Below are positions 15,202 to 21,628 of a stretch of DNA of 22,587 nucleotides, one piece after another (position 1 is the first letter of the stretch; every line of letters begins with the position of its first letter). Position numbers and translations under genes: made by a program. Source of the stretch: Flavobacterium sp. UBA7680 (lineage in GTDB: Bacteria; Bacteroidota; Bacteroidia; Flavobacteriales; Flavobacteriaceae). The notes under the pieces are model-generated. The model had not been told where the DNA came from and did not search any database. It worked only from the letters and a program-made list of their open reading frames with translations. Location of the stretch: positions 1 through 22,587 of the forward strand of contig NZ_DLHA01000040.1 in NCBI RefSeq assembly GCF_002482975.1. Direction: 5' to 3'.

Positions 15202-15374
15202 TTTTACTCATAGAATTTCATTTTAGCATTCTAAAGAGTTGTCCCAGTGTTGGTTCATTTTACTTTTCTTGTTTCATCTTTACTCTCTTAACTTGGAGCA
15301 ATGCCTACACCTGTGTTTTATCATTGTTTCGCCCGTCTGTAAATGGAGCATACAAAACGGGCTACTCTAACTTT
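15202..15374 (-). other. Untranslated gap with micro-ORFs and a hairpin
   Basis: This is the widest gap in the operon (173 bp). On the minus strand it holds a chain of very short frames: MIKHRCRHCSKLRE at 15280-15324, then MKQEK, MNQHWDNSLEC, MLK and MKFYE, each closing a few bases from the next start and running to the start of the 177-aa gene. GCCCGT (15331-15336) pairs with ACGGGC (15357-15362). It could be a leader that regulates translation, or decayed coding sequence. Confidence 0.4.
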
Positions 15375-15569
15375 CTACATTATGAACTCTTTGATTGTTT
15401 GCCAGCTTTGAGCATCGGTAACCATTGCAATTGCTTTTTTGGATTTTTTCAACTCAACCAATTTTTCTAAAACCTCATTATCCAAATCCGATAATTCTTG
15501 CACTAGCTTAGTTTTCTTTTGCAATTTGAAAGGATTAGTCTCCTTTGTTTTAATACTTATTGTACTCAT
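15375..15569 (-). CDS. 64-aa helical protein, unknown
   Basis: A Lys/Glu-rich sequence that reads as mostly helical (DLDNEVLEKLVELKKSKKAI at 28-47). It overlaps the end of the 269-aa gene by 4 nt (ATGA). No membrane segment or known motif is visible. It closes the group before the untranslated gap and may bind its upstream neighbour. Confidence 0.7.
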   Translation of the reverse strand: MSTISIKTKETNPFKLQKKTKLVQELSDLDNEVLEKLVELKKSKKAIAMVTDAQSWQTIKEFIM

Positions 15570-16375
15570 ACTAACATTTGATGTTTTTGTAATAACCCGA
15601 ATAGTTCTTGTGAAAAAATATTGTTTTCGGTTTTTTCATTGATTTTCTGATAAATAACTGATAACAATGTTATGGTGTCATCGTCAAGTGTTCTGGTAAT
15701 ATCCAAGAAAGCTTTTTTGGCATCGGAATAATTTTCATCTTCCAAATCTTCAGGGGATGCCATTGCTAAACCACCATTTTCTACCGGAACATTAAACCCT
15801 AATCCCTTTAAAATAATTGGAGCTTGTTTGACTACTCCTAAAAGCATGTTGTTCAAACTATCGTTACTCTCTTTGGTATATTTTCTTTGTAATTTTTCCT
15901 CTGTGAGTTCTTCGTTTTTAGCTTTAAGTTCCCGATTGTATTTTTCAGATTCTTCCAATTTTTTAGCCAGTTCATCACGATCACGAGCTTGTAATTTCAA
16001 GTCGAAGATGTCAGCAATACCCAAACCCATCAATCCAGCACTTTTTTTCTTTTTCTTCTTCTTTTTTAAAGCTGGTATTGGCTCTTCTTCGGCATCTCTC
16101 GATTTAGATTGAATCTCGCCAAAAGTTACATCAAAAGGGTCGCCTTCAATTTTGAAAGCATTTACTCCATTTTTACGCTTTTCCTGAATGGTGAGTTTAG
16201 TAAACCCATCACAATAGAGTTTTTCAAAGAATTCTTCACTTGTACCATATTCGTTTTTTATCTGCTCATGGGAAATATTGCGAAAAATTGGCTTTGAAGT
16301 AGTCCTGTCGTAAACCGTTAGAGCGCAAAATTTATCGCTTGCCAGTTTATCCATCAAATCATCTAATTGCTCCAT
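15566..16375 (-). CDS. 269-aa coiled-coil protein with polylysine run
   Basis: An N-terminal alpha/beta domain (1-95), then eight consecutive Lys (104-111) just before a hydrophobic patch SAGLMGLGIADIFDL (112-126). A charged coiled coil covers 128-167, followed by an acidic segment (205-220) and a helical tail. The reading frame crosses an A-rich tract (16041-16067), where slippage could happen. It is followed by a coupled 64-aa gene and preceded by three small beta-rich proteins. The basic run could bind nucleic acid or acidic lipid; an internal scaffold or genome-linked virion protein fits, but I do not recognise the family. Confidence 0.8.
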   Translation of the reverse strand: MEQLDDLMDKLASDKFCALTVYDRTTSKPIFRNISHEQIKNEYGTSEEFFEKLYCDGFTKLTIQEKRKNGVNAFKIEGDPFDVTFGEIQSKSRDAEEEPIPALKKKKKKKKSAGLMGLGIADIFDLKLQARDRDELAKKLEESEKYNRELKAKNEELTEEKLQRKYTKESNDSLNNMLLGVVKQAPIILKGLGFNVPVENGGLAMASPEDLEDENYSDAKKAFLDITRTLDDDTITLLSVIYQKINEKTENNIFSQELFGLLQKHQMLV

Positions 16376-16376
16376 T

Positions 16377-16676
16377 TTAAATTAGTTTTTTGTAGATCAG
16401 TAAAATCCTGTTTCGTTCTTCCACAGTAATGATTCTCTTTACCAATATTGGATCGAAAGTTGACTCACTTGTCACATAATTGACCTCTAACTTTACCTTT
16501 GAAAAAGTGCCATCGGGTGGAATTAATATTTGCTTCTGAGTTGGGTAAATAGTAACACCGTTGATAATTACAATTGTAGTTCCTGTGTTTACAACCGAAA
16601 GGCAGGTAACTCCCTCTAAAACGGGAATTTGTTCTTCCCTAAACTCTCTTGTTATAAAAGCAGATTCTACAAACAT
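16377..16676 (-). CDS. 99-aa beta-rich protein, unknown
   Basis: Alternating hydrophobic and polar residues suggest strands throughout (LSVVNTGTTIVIINGVTIYP, 27-46). The C-terminus ends in a helix-like segment (EERNRILLIYKKLI). It starts 1 nt before the upstream stop region and ends 1 nt before the 269-aa gene. With the 124- and 188-aa proteins it forms a run of three small beta proteins. It might be a pentameric or spike-base protein; this is a guess. Confidence 0.75.
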   Translation of the reverse strand: MFVESAFITREFREEQIPVLEGVTCLSVVNTGTTIVIINGVTIYPTQKQILIPPDGTFSKVKLEVNYVTSESTFDPILVKRIITVEERNRILLIYKKLI

Positions 16677-16677
16677 G

Positions 16678-17052
16678 CTATACTTTATTAATGTTATTGT
16701 TATATAAAAACACTACATGAAATTTTAATGGAACATTACTTTTTAATGGTTCGTCCAAAGCGAAAATGAGTGAATAATCTTTGTTCCCTGTATCAAAATT
16801 TAGAGGTTTAAAACTCTTTTCATATTCGCCACCGTTTGATTGTCTCCAATTATCAATATGAACCGAAGGAATGATAGCAATACTGTTATCGTCTTTCATT
16901 TCAATGGATGTCATTGCACTGATACTTTTTTCAACTCCATTAGTGTACACTGCTACACCTGTGGTAAAACCTATTGGAAGTTTAAAATTCTCTGAAGTGT
17001 TACTTTCACCTGGTTTAATAATTGCCTTTACTACATGTTGAATTTGTCGCAT
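16678..17052 (-). CDS. 124-aa beta-sandwich-like protein, candidate capsid protein
   Basis: Strand-like segments are spaced along the protein: VVKAIIKPGES, FTTGVAVYTNG, SIAIIPSVHIDNW, YSLIFALDEPL, LKFHVVFLYNN. This is compatible with a single jelly-roll or similar beta sandwich. There is no signal peptide, membrane segment or enzyme motif. It follows the 188-aa protein after a hairpin. Two adjacent jelly-roll proteins make the capsid in some lipid-containing viruses such as P23-77, so a capsid role is possible but unproven. Confidence 0.75.
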   Translation of the reverse strand: MRQIQHVVKAIIKPGESNTSENFKLPIGFTTGVAVYTNGVEKSISAMTSIEMKDDNSIAIIPSVHIDNWRQSNGGEYEKSFKPLNFDTGNKDYSLIFALDEPLKSNVPLKFHVVFLYNNNINKV

Positions 17053-17067
17053 ACTTTTTAAGATTTA

Positions 17068-17096
17068 AAAGCCGTAGCCGTTATGACTTCGGCTTT
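17068..17096 (-). terminator. Hairpin after the 188-aa gene, possible partial terminator
   Basis: AAAGCCG (17068-17074) pairs with CGGCTTT (17090-17096), 7 bp with a 15-nt loop, followed on the minus strand by TAAAT rather than a full U tract. It lies 11 bp after the 188-aa stop and before the 124-aa start. A leaky terminator here would make the first gene the most expressed, as often seen behind major capsid genes. Confidence 0.5.
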
Positions 17097-17106
17097 ATTT
17101 GTTCTC

Positions 17107-17673
17107 TTATTTTTTAGCCTCAGTTACTCTAAACTCTAATCTTAGAAACATTCCTGCACCTTCTTTTGAAATAGGAACTGTAACACCTTTTGGAAATTCC
17201 AATTCTAATTTGAACTCCTCTTTAGCTCTTAAAAGGGGTGTGGTTGCAATAGGGCGGTAATCTTCATTTTTGAAGTTTTGAACGTCAGTAAGTGGCAAAT
17301 CAATAAGCATGTCATTAGTTTGAATCAGCCTTAAATCTGCATTTTGTAATTCCGCTGGAAGTGTGTCTCTACTTTGCCAGTCAGCACTTTCAATTTTTAC
17401 CCCTTTTGTAGTGAACTGCACTCGGATAGCGTCAATTACAACATCTCTTCCTGAGTTAAGTAGGTTACCATCAAAATTGGTAATTCCAACAACTTTTTTA
17501 GTATTAGCATCAACAAGTTCATTAATACCACTCATCCCGTCAACCTTTACATTCAGGTAATAGGTCTTATCTACTAATTTTGTGGCTTGTGGTCTTACAA
17601 CTTGATTCGTTTGACGTTGTCTCGCTCCTAAAACTTTAATTGCTCTTTGCAATTGTGGATTTCTATTTTCCAT
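17107..17673 (-). CDS. 188-aa beta-rich protein, candidate major structural protein
   Basis: The N-terminus (1-35) is basic and flexible (RAIKVLGARQRQTNQVVRPQ, 10-29). After it come about eight predicted strands, such as TYYLNVKVDG (37-46), DVVIDAIRVQFTTKGVKIES (77-96), EEFKLELEFPKGVTVPI (152-168) and GMFLRLEFRVTE (174-185). A basic arm plus a beta sandwich is a common layout for capsid proteins. It has no membrane segment, in contrast with most neighbours. The hairpin behind the gene suggests high relative expression. Capsid identity is an inference; a secreted or spike beta protein is an alternative. Confidence 0.8.
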   Translation of the reverse strand: MENRNPQLQRAIKVLGARQRQTNQVVRPQATKLVDKTYYLNVKVDGMSGINELVDANTKKVVGITNFDGNLLNSGRDVVIDAIRVQFTTKGVKIESADWQSRDTLPAELQNADLRLIQTNDMLIDLPLTDVQNFKNEDYRPIATTPLLRAKEEFKLELEFPKGVTVPISKEGAGMFLRLEFRVTEAKK

Positions 17674-17710
17674 TTTTTCTTTATGAATTAAATTTTACTT
17701 TTCTTTTGGG

Positions 17711-18370
17711 TTACAGAATATAATTCCCATTTTCGTCGATGTAAGCACCTAAGCCTTCATCTTCATAAGCTCCTAAACCGTCGTCTTCATAACCACTTAA
17801 ACCATCTTCAACATAGTTTCCATTTACATCGATGTAACCTCCTAAACCATCTTCATGATAGTTTCCTGCATCATCAAAATATCCGTTTAAACCGTCTTCT
17901 TCGTATCCGCCCAACCCATCACCACCGTCATAAGCATTTAAACCATTCTCTACATAGTTACCATTGATATCTATGTAACCGCCTAAACCATCTTCGTGAT
18001 AATTACCGTAAGCATCGATGTAGCCACTTAAACCGTTAACTGCACCTGAAAGACCCGCTGTTTTTTGCATAAATCTTCCGATTGTTGTTTCAGGGTTTAA
18101 CTTGGAAGCTATTTTTTCAGACGAAAAAATATTCTTTACTAATTCCAGACCGTGAGCAATTGAAACCCCAATTGCTGAACCTCTTAAAAGCGAGCTTTTA
18201 GTATCGCTTCCATTTACTTTTACCGCCAAAAATCCGGCACCAACGGCAACCGCTCCATTAACAACACTTTTTACCGTGTTGGATGATGTCTCGGTCATAG
18301 TGCCTGTAAGACCTCTTGAGAGAGCACCTACAACAACGGCAGAACTGATTGTTATTAATTCTTGTTTCAT
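17711..18370 (-). CDS. Membrane-associated protein with acidic DGLGGYIDxNGNY repeats
   Basis: 219 aa. The N-terminal half (1-110) has hydrophobic, Gly/Ala-rich segments (SSAVVVGALSRGL, NGAVAVGAGFLAV) that could cross or line a membrane. The C-terminal half (113-219) is built of short repeats around DGLGGYIDINGNYVENGL, with blocks such as GNYHEDGLGGYID occurring twice (122-134 and 169-181). A longer unit of about 47 aa is duplicated. The repeats are rich in Asp, Gly and Tyr, which suits calcium or glycan binding at a surface. The role could be host attachment or a spike; no named family recognised. Confidence 0.8.
   Translation of the reverse strand: MKQELITISSAVVVGALSRGLTGTMTETSSNTVKSVVNGAVAVGAGFLAVKVNGSDTKSSLLRGSAIGVSIAHGLELVKNIFSSEKIASKLNPETTIGRFMQKTAGLSGAVNGLSGYIDAYGNYHEDGLGGYIDINGNYVENGLNAYDGGDGLGGYEEDGLNGYFDDAGNYHEDGLGGYIDVNGNYVEDGLSGYEDDGLGAYEDEGLGAYIDENGNYIL
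17795..18035. repeat. Coding tandem repeat of the acidic Gly-Tyr protein
   Basis: The DNA encoding the repeats shows near-identical blocks, for example cctaaaccatcttcatgataGTT near 17844 and cctaaaccatcttcgtgataATT near 17982, about 140 bp apart. This fits recent duplication of a 47-aa unit and could change length by recombination. Confidence 0.6.
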
Positions 18371-18381
18371 TTCTATATTTA

Positions 18382-19098
18382 TTAATTACCTTTTGAACTT
18401 GTTACTAAAAGGATGGCTCCTACAGCACCTACACCGATAACAATCGGAATCGTGTAATTAGTCTTGTCAGTGGATATCGTTCCGCTTTCAAGTTGTGCCG
18501 TTTCTTTTTGTACTTGTGCCTCTTCTTTCAAATTTTGCACTGGAATATCTTTGACTTTAGAAATAGTTTCAAGCTGTGCATTATTTGGAACTGCCTCACC
18601 AGTCTCAGTTGTGCTGGTAGTTAAGGATTCCGCCGGAACTCCTTTTACTTCTGCAATTGTTTCTAATTGTGCAGGTGTTGGAGTTACATTTGGCATTTCT
18701 TCAACTGGCTCGGAAGCTTCAATTTGTTGTGGTTCGTTGTAAACAGGCTGTAGCTGATTACCTGCAAAGGCATTTTTAATCGTTGGTTTGACAAGATTAT
18801 TTATCGCAAATTTGCCTACTTTACTCTTGCCTATTTTTGTGGCGAATTTTAGGGCTTTACTGCTTTTAACCTTGGTAAGTATTTTACCTACTTTGCTGTC
18901 AAGTACTTTACTTACAATACCTCCTCCTGGAATAATGCTCATAGCCATAGAAGCAATTGGAACTAATTTTTTACCAACTTTTACTGCATTCTTAATCGAT
19001 ACATTCTTTAATCGGATGTTCTTCTTAAGCATTTTACCAATTTTAAGTCCTCTGTTAAGACCTGCATTTAAACCTGTGTGTTCTTCCAATATCAACAT
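18382..19098 (-). CDS. 238-aa basic membrane protein with repeated QLETI motif
   Basis: The N-terminus starts MLILEEHTGLNAGLNRG, which the next gene upstream shares. Residues 18-110 are very basic with hydrophobic patches (LVPIASMAMSIIPGGGIVSKV). Then comes a Pro/Glu/Thr-rich region with a doubled motif, AQLETIAEVKGVPAESL (143-159) and AQLETISKVKDIPVQNL (174-190). The end is a membrane segment (214-232, NYTIPIVIGVGAVGAILLV) and a short tail. It could be a virion-membrane protein or one that inserts into the host. No family recognised. Confidence 0.8.
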   Translation of the reverse strand: MLILEEHTGLNAGLNRGLKIGKMLKKNIRLKNVSIKNAVKVGKKLVPIASMAMSIIPGGGIVSKVLDSKVGKILTKVKSSKALKFATKIGKSKVGKFAINNLVKPTIKNAFAGNQLQPVYNEPQQIEASEPVEEMPNVTPTPAQLETIAEVKGVPAESLTTSTTETGEAVPNNAQLETISKVKDIPVQNLKEEAQVQKETAQLESGTISTDKTNYTIPIVIGVGAVGAILLVTSSKGN

Positions 19099-19102
19099 AT
19101 CT

Positions 19103-19339
19103 CTATCTTTTTAAAAGTGTGTGAGGAGTGAATATTCCTTTGATTAATCGGTTTCTTTGATTTCTCTTAATCAAAGTGTGTGGGGCTAATGCTCCTTTGA
19201 TGAGCATTCCTCTTTTATTTTTGGGAATCAATAGATGTGGTGCAAATGCCATTTTTGCAACATTTCTGAAATTCAGTTTCTTGAAAAAGCCTCGATTTAA
19301 TCCCGCATTCAATCCTGTTTGTTCTTCTAATATTATCAT
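19103..19339 (-). CDS. 78-aa basic repeat protein sharing a leader with its neighbour
   Basis: It opens with MIILEEQTGLNAGLNRG, nearly identical to the start of the 238-aa protein. The rest is three 19-aa units: FAPHLLIPKNKRGMLIK (32-48), LAPHTLIKRNQRNRLIK (51-67) and FTPHTLLKR (70-78). About a third of the residues are Lys or Arg. The shared leader suggests a common targeting or assembly signal. A DNA- or lipid-binding role is possible. Confidence 0.8.
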   Translation of the reverse strand: MIILEEQTGLNAGLNRGFFKKLNFRNVAKMAFAPHLLIPKNKRGMLIKGALAPHTLIKRNQRNRLIKGIFTPHTLLKR

Positions 19340-19350
19340 ACTGCTGTTTT

Positions 19351-20049
19351 TTAAAATGGAAACCTGTTTCTACTGTTTCTACTGCTTTTTTTAGTAATAG
19401 TAGTTTTCTTCTTTGTTCTGCCTAATGTCCCTTTCAAACCCTTTCTCGGTGTGGGACAGTTAAGCCCGATATGTGGCAATTTCTGATTCATAAAAACATC
19501 TTTTTTACTGGTATAATTTGGCTCTTTGTTACTCTGTATTGTCCCATCAATTATGTAATGTCCTTTATCTAACTTCCCGCTCTCTTGGTCGGTAGGTACA
19601 ACCACATATACATGTGTGTATTGTCTTGGATTGAACTTAGGCTGTTTAATTTGCCTGATGTAGTGCTTAATCCCTAAATTCATTAAAATCGAACTGGCGA
19701 AAATCGAGTAGCTTTTACAGTCAATTCCCTCTCTACGGTTAAACCAGCTATTGGCAGGACTTCTTAAATTCTGTGTAACGCCATCAGCTTGATACTGGAT
19801 GTCGTAGTACAAGAAATAATGAATCTTATCACAGGTTTCTTGAATTGTTTTCCCTTTTAGTATTTGTGATAATTTAGCAACCTGTTTGTAAAAAGTCTCT
19901 ACCCATATTTTCATCATTGCAACCGAGTAAAACGTATCTCCTTTTTTAAGTTTTACTTTTTGGTTTTTAGGCTTTTCAATTAGGTGATTGAATTCATCAC
20001 CGTTTTTAATCCTACGCTTTAGTATTATATTGATTTCATCTTTCGTCAT
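19351..20049 (-). CDS. Transglutaminase-like cysteine peptidase fold protein
   Basis: 232 aa. The transglutaminase-like triad is visible: WFNRREGIDCKSYSIFASS (102-120) with Cys111, YTHVYVVV (144-151) with His146, and HYIIDGT (164-170) with Asp168. The N-terminal 100 residues are helical and the C-terminus (200-232) is a strongly basic tail (KKKTTITKKSSRNSRNR). It has no signal peptide. It is the first gene after a terminator, so it leads the structural operon. Members of this fold act as peptidases, amidases or crosslinkers; in a particle it could process or crosslink structural proteins or help wall entry. Confidence 0.85.
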   Translation of the reverse strand: MTKDEINIILKRRIKNGDEFNHLIEKPKNQKVKLKKGDTFYSVAMMKIWVETFYKQVAKLSQILKGKTIQETCDKIHYFLYYDIQYQADGVTQNLRSPANSWFNRREGIDCKSYSIFASSILMNLGIKHYIRQIKQPKFNPRQYTHVYVVVPTDQESGKLDKGHYIIDGTIQSNKEPNYTSKKDVFMNQKLPHIGLNCPTPRKGLKGTLGRTKKKTTITKKSSRNSRNRFPF

Positions 20050-20081
20050 TTATCTAACTTTCTTTGACAAATATTTTAAAT

Positions 20082-20114
20082 AAAAAACCTCCATCTTTTT
20101 AATTGATGGAGGTT
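20082..20114 (-). terminator. Terminator between early and structural operons
   Basis: AACCTCCATC (20086-20095), 9-nt loop, GATGGAGGTT (20105-20114): ten perfect pairs. On the minus strand the stem is followed by TTTTTTATTT. It follows the 82-aa gene and precedes the transglutaminase-like gene. The structural operon must therefore have its own promoter or depend on antitermination. Confidence 0.85.
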
Positions 20115-20171
20115 GATAGTGATTTCAACTAATTACATTTAATTGCAATTGATTTTGGAAGCAATTGGCAA
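20115..20171 (-). promoter_or_regulatory. Short gap with CAATTG repeats, possible regulatory site
   Basis: Two CAATTG palindromes at 20146-20151 and 20162-20167 are 16 bp apart in an AT-rich gap next to the terminator. No clear -33/-7 pair is visible. Confidence 0.3.
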
Positions 20172-20420
20172 TCAATCGTCATCTAAATAATAGCTTACAG
20201 GTAAACCATAAATAGCAATAAATTCCTCTAAAATATCAGGCGGAACAGTATGCATTCCAATGGAATACTCACATTTTTCATTATCCTTTACTTTAGCTTC
20301 AATGATTGTGTTTACTGCTTTTTTTATAGTGGTTTCACTCATTTTATTTTTCAGATACATAGTAACCAGTTCCGATTTGGTTACGGCTTTTGGCATCAGT
20401 TTTTTATCTTTTTTATTCAT
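20172..20420 (-). CDS. 82-aa protein, unknown, last early gene
   Basis: A basic, helical start (KKDKKLMPKAVTKSELVTM) is followed by KMSETTIKKAVNTIIEAKV (30-48) and an acidic C-terminus ending YYLDDD. The helix spacing could suit a small DNA-binding or assembly protein, but no HTH is clear. It ends the early operon just before the terminator. Confidence 0.7.
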   Translation of the reverse strand: MNKKDKKLMPKAVTKSELVTMYLKNKMSETTIKKAVNTIIEAKVKDNEKCEYSIGMHTVPPDILEEFIAIYGLPVSYYLDDD

Positions 20421-20444
20421 TGCGTTTAGAGTTACTCAATTCAG

Positions 20445-20639
20445 TTAAATATCTTTTCTTAAATCATTGATGTGAAACAGCACCTTAAAAACTTTATCTT
20501 CTAAATATTTGAGAATCCTGTTTTTGCCTTTAAAGAGAAAATCTAAAAATTGCAATGGCGCAGTTATAATAATTATAAAGCATAATACTATAGCGAATAA
20601 GTTGCAATAAATTATTTTAAATCGGTTTTTAAGTTTCAT
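20445..20639 (-). CDS. 64-aa membrane protein, unknown
   Basis: A basic start MKLKNRFKIIYC leads into a hydrophobic segment (about 9-33, NLFAIVLCFIIIITAPLQFL), followed by a basic amphipathic tail. It lies between two unknown genes in the early operon. The gene is short and I recognise no family, so its reality rests on tight spacing and a plausible membrane helix. Confidence 0.6.
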   Translation of the reverse strand: MKLKNRFKIIYCNLFAIVLCFIIIITAPLQFLDFLFKGKNRILKYLEDKVFKVLFHINDLRKDI

Positions 20640-20650
20640 TTTGTAAAATT

Positions 20651-20992
20651 TTAAATATTGACAAGTCTTTCGTGAATAATATCAGAGATAATTTGCATTA
20701 CAATTCTCTGTTCTTGTGTTCTTTCTTCTCTTTCCCACTGACAACAATAGAGCAGAATCACTGATTGTGTTGGGGTAAGAATAATATTTGACGTCTCTTT
20801 TTTACTTTCAATCTTTGACCTGAATATAAAAAACATGCTTTGTAGTACATCAATAACAATAATGTCATTGCAATACTTTTCATAATCTTTGCAATTGTGA
20901 ATATTATCTACTTTATTTCTGATAAATTTCAGCAGTTCAGACTGTATAATTTCAATGTCTGCTATCTTGATTTTCTTTAAGGTTATTTTCAT
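20651..20992 (-). CDS. 113-aa protein, unknown
   Basis: Mostly helical and mixed charge, with one moderately hydrophobic stretch (NDIIVIDVLQSMFFIF, 43-58). It follows the DnaC-like ATPase by 13 nt and is likely co-transcribed with it. No motif for an enzyme or DNA-binding domain could be recognised. Confidence 0.65.
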   Translation of the reverse strand: MKITLKKIKIADIEIIQSELLKFIRNKVDNIHNCKDYEKYCNDIIVIDVLQSMFFIFRSKIESKKETSNIILTPTQSVILLYCCQWEREERTQEQRIVMQIISDIIHERLVNI

Positions 20993-21005
20993 ATTGGTAT
21001 TTTAA

Positions 21006-21617
21006 TTAGCGTTTGTCTCGAGTATTTTTATCGAATGCGATGAGATTCAGCATTCCTCTTAATCTTGACCGAACCCTATTGCCATAAGCTACTTCTATCT
21101 CGGAGGCTGATAGATTACTTGTGATGTGTGTTTGGATTTTCTTTGACACAAATAGATCATATCTTGAAAGGATAATTTCTGCCATAACATTACACTCATT
21201 TCCGAAATATTTTAAGTTTTGTTCTACACCTAAATCATCGAAGCAGTAGTTTTTATATTCCGTTTGCGAATAGCTACCACGGCTGTATCGATGAATTATT
21301 TCATAGCCTTCCTTTATGAACTCAAAACTTATATCCCGGCAGGTCTTTAAATAAAATTTGTTGTTTGGTTTGGTCACATATTTCATCAATGTCATTAGCG
21401 TTGTCTTGCCACAACCTACTGGACCCGATAATAATATTCCTTTGGTCAAGTCAATACCAAATTGCTCAGAAGTTATCCCATCATTCAGAAAATAGGCTAC
21501 AAGCTTAGTAATGTTAGTAATGTCTTGTTCTCCGAAATGGAATTTTTCTCCATAATCCTTTTTACCTCTCTGCTCCAACCAAGCTAGAATTTCTGGGTAG
21601 TTATATTGTGAATTCAT
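21006..21617 (-). CDS. DnaC-like AAA+ ATPase (helicase loader type)
   Basis: 203 aa. Walker A GPVGCGKT (65-72), Walker B YCFDDLG (124-130), a sensor region THITSNLSASEIEVAYGNRV (163-182), and a basic Arg pair RSRLR (183-187) for an arginine finger. The order and length fit DnaC/IstB-type ATPases that load replicative helicases on phage and plasmid origins. It is preceded by the DnaD-like gene (11 nt apart), the classic initiator-loader order. It would recruit host DnaB to the element's origin. Confidence 0.88.
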   Translation of the reverse strand: MNSQYNYPEILAWLEQRGKKDYGEKFHFGEQDITNITKLVAYFLNDGITSEQFGIDLTKGILLSGPVGCGKTTLMTLMKYVTKPNNKFYLKTCRDISFEFIKEGYEIIHRYSRGSYSQTEYKNYCFDDLGVEQNLKYFGNECNVMAEIILSRYDLFVSKKIQTHITSNLSASEIEVAYGNRVRSRLRGMLNLIAFDKNTRDKR

Positions 21618-21628
21618 AGTTGACTATT

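Noticed and set aside
15828..16112. 94-aa plus-strand frame with a poly-Phe stretch
   Set aside because: It is the antisense of the polylysine run and coiled coil of the 269-aa gene.
18464..19114. Plus-strand hydrophobic frames of 92 and 108 aa
   Set aside because: Antisense of the basic 238-aa protein; the apparent hydrophobicity comes from Lys codons read backwards.
9109..20049. Tailocin, contractile injection system or conjugative element
   Set aside because: No sheath, tube, baseplate, VirB4/TraG or relaxase-like protein is visible; the lysis cassette and small membrane proteins fit a virus-like element better.
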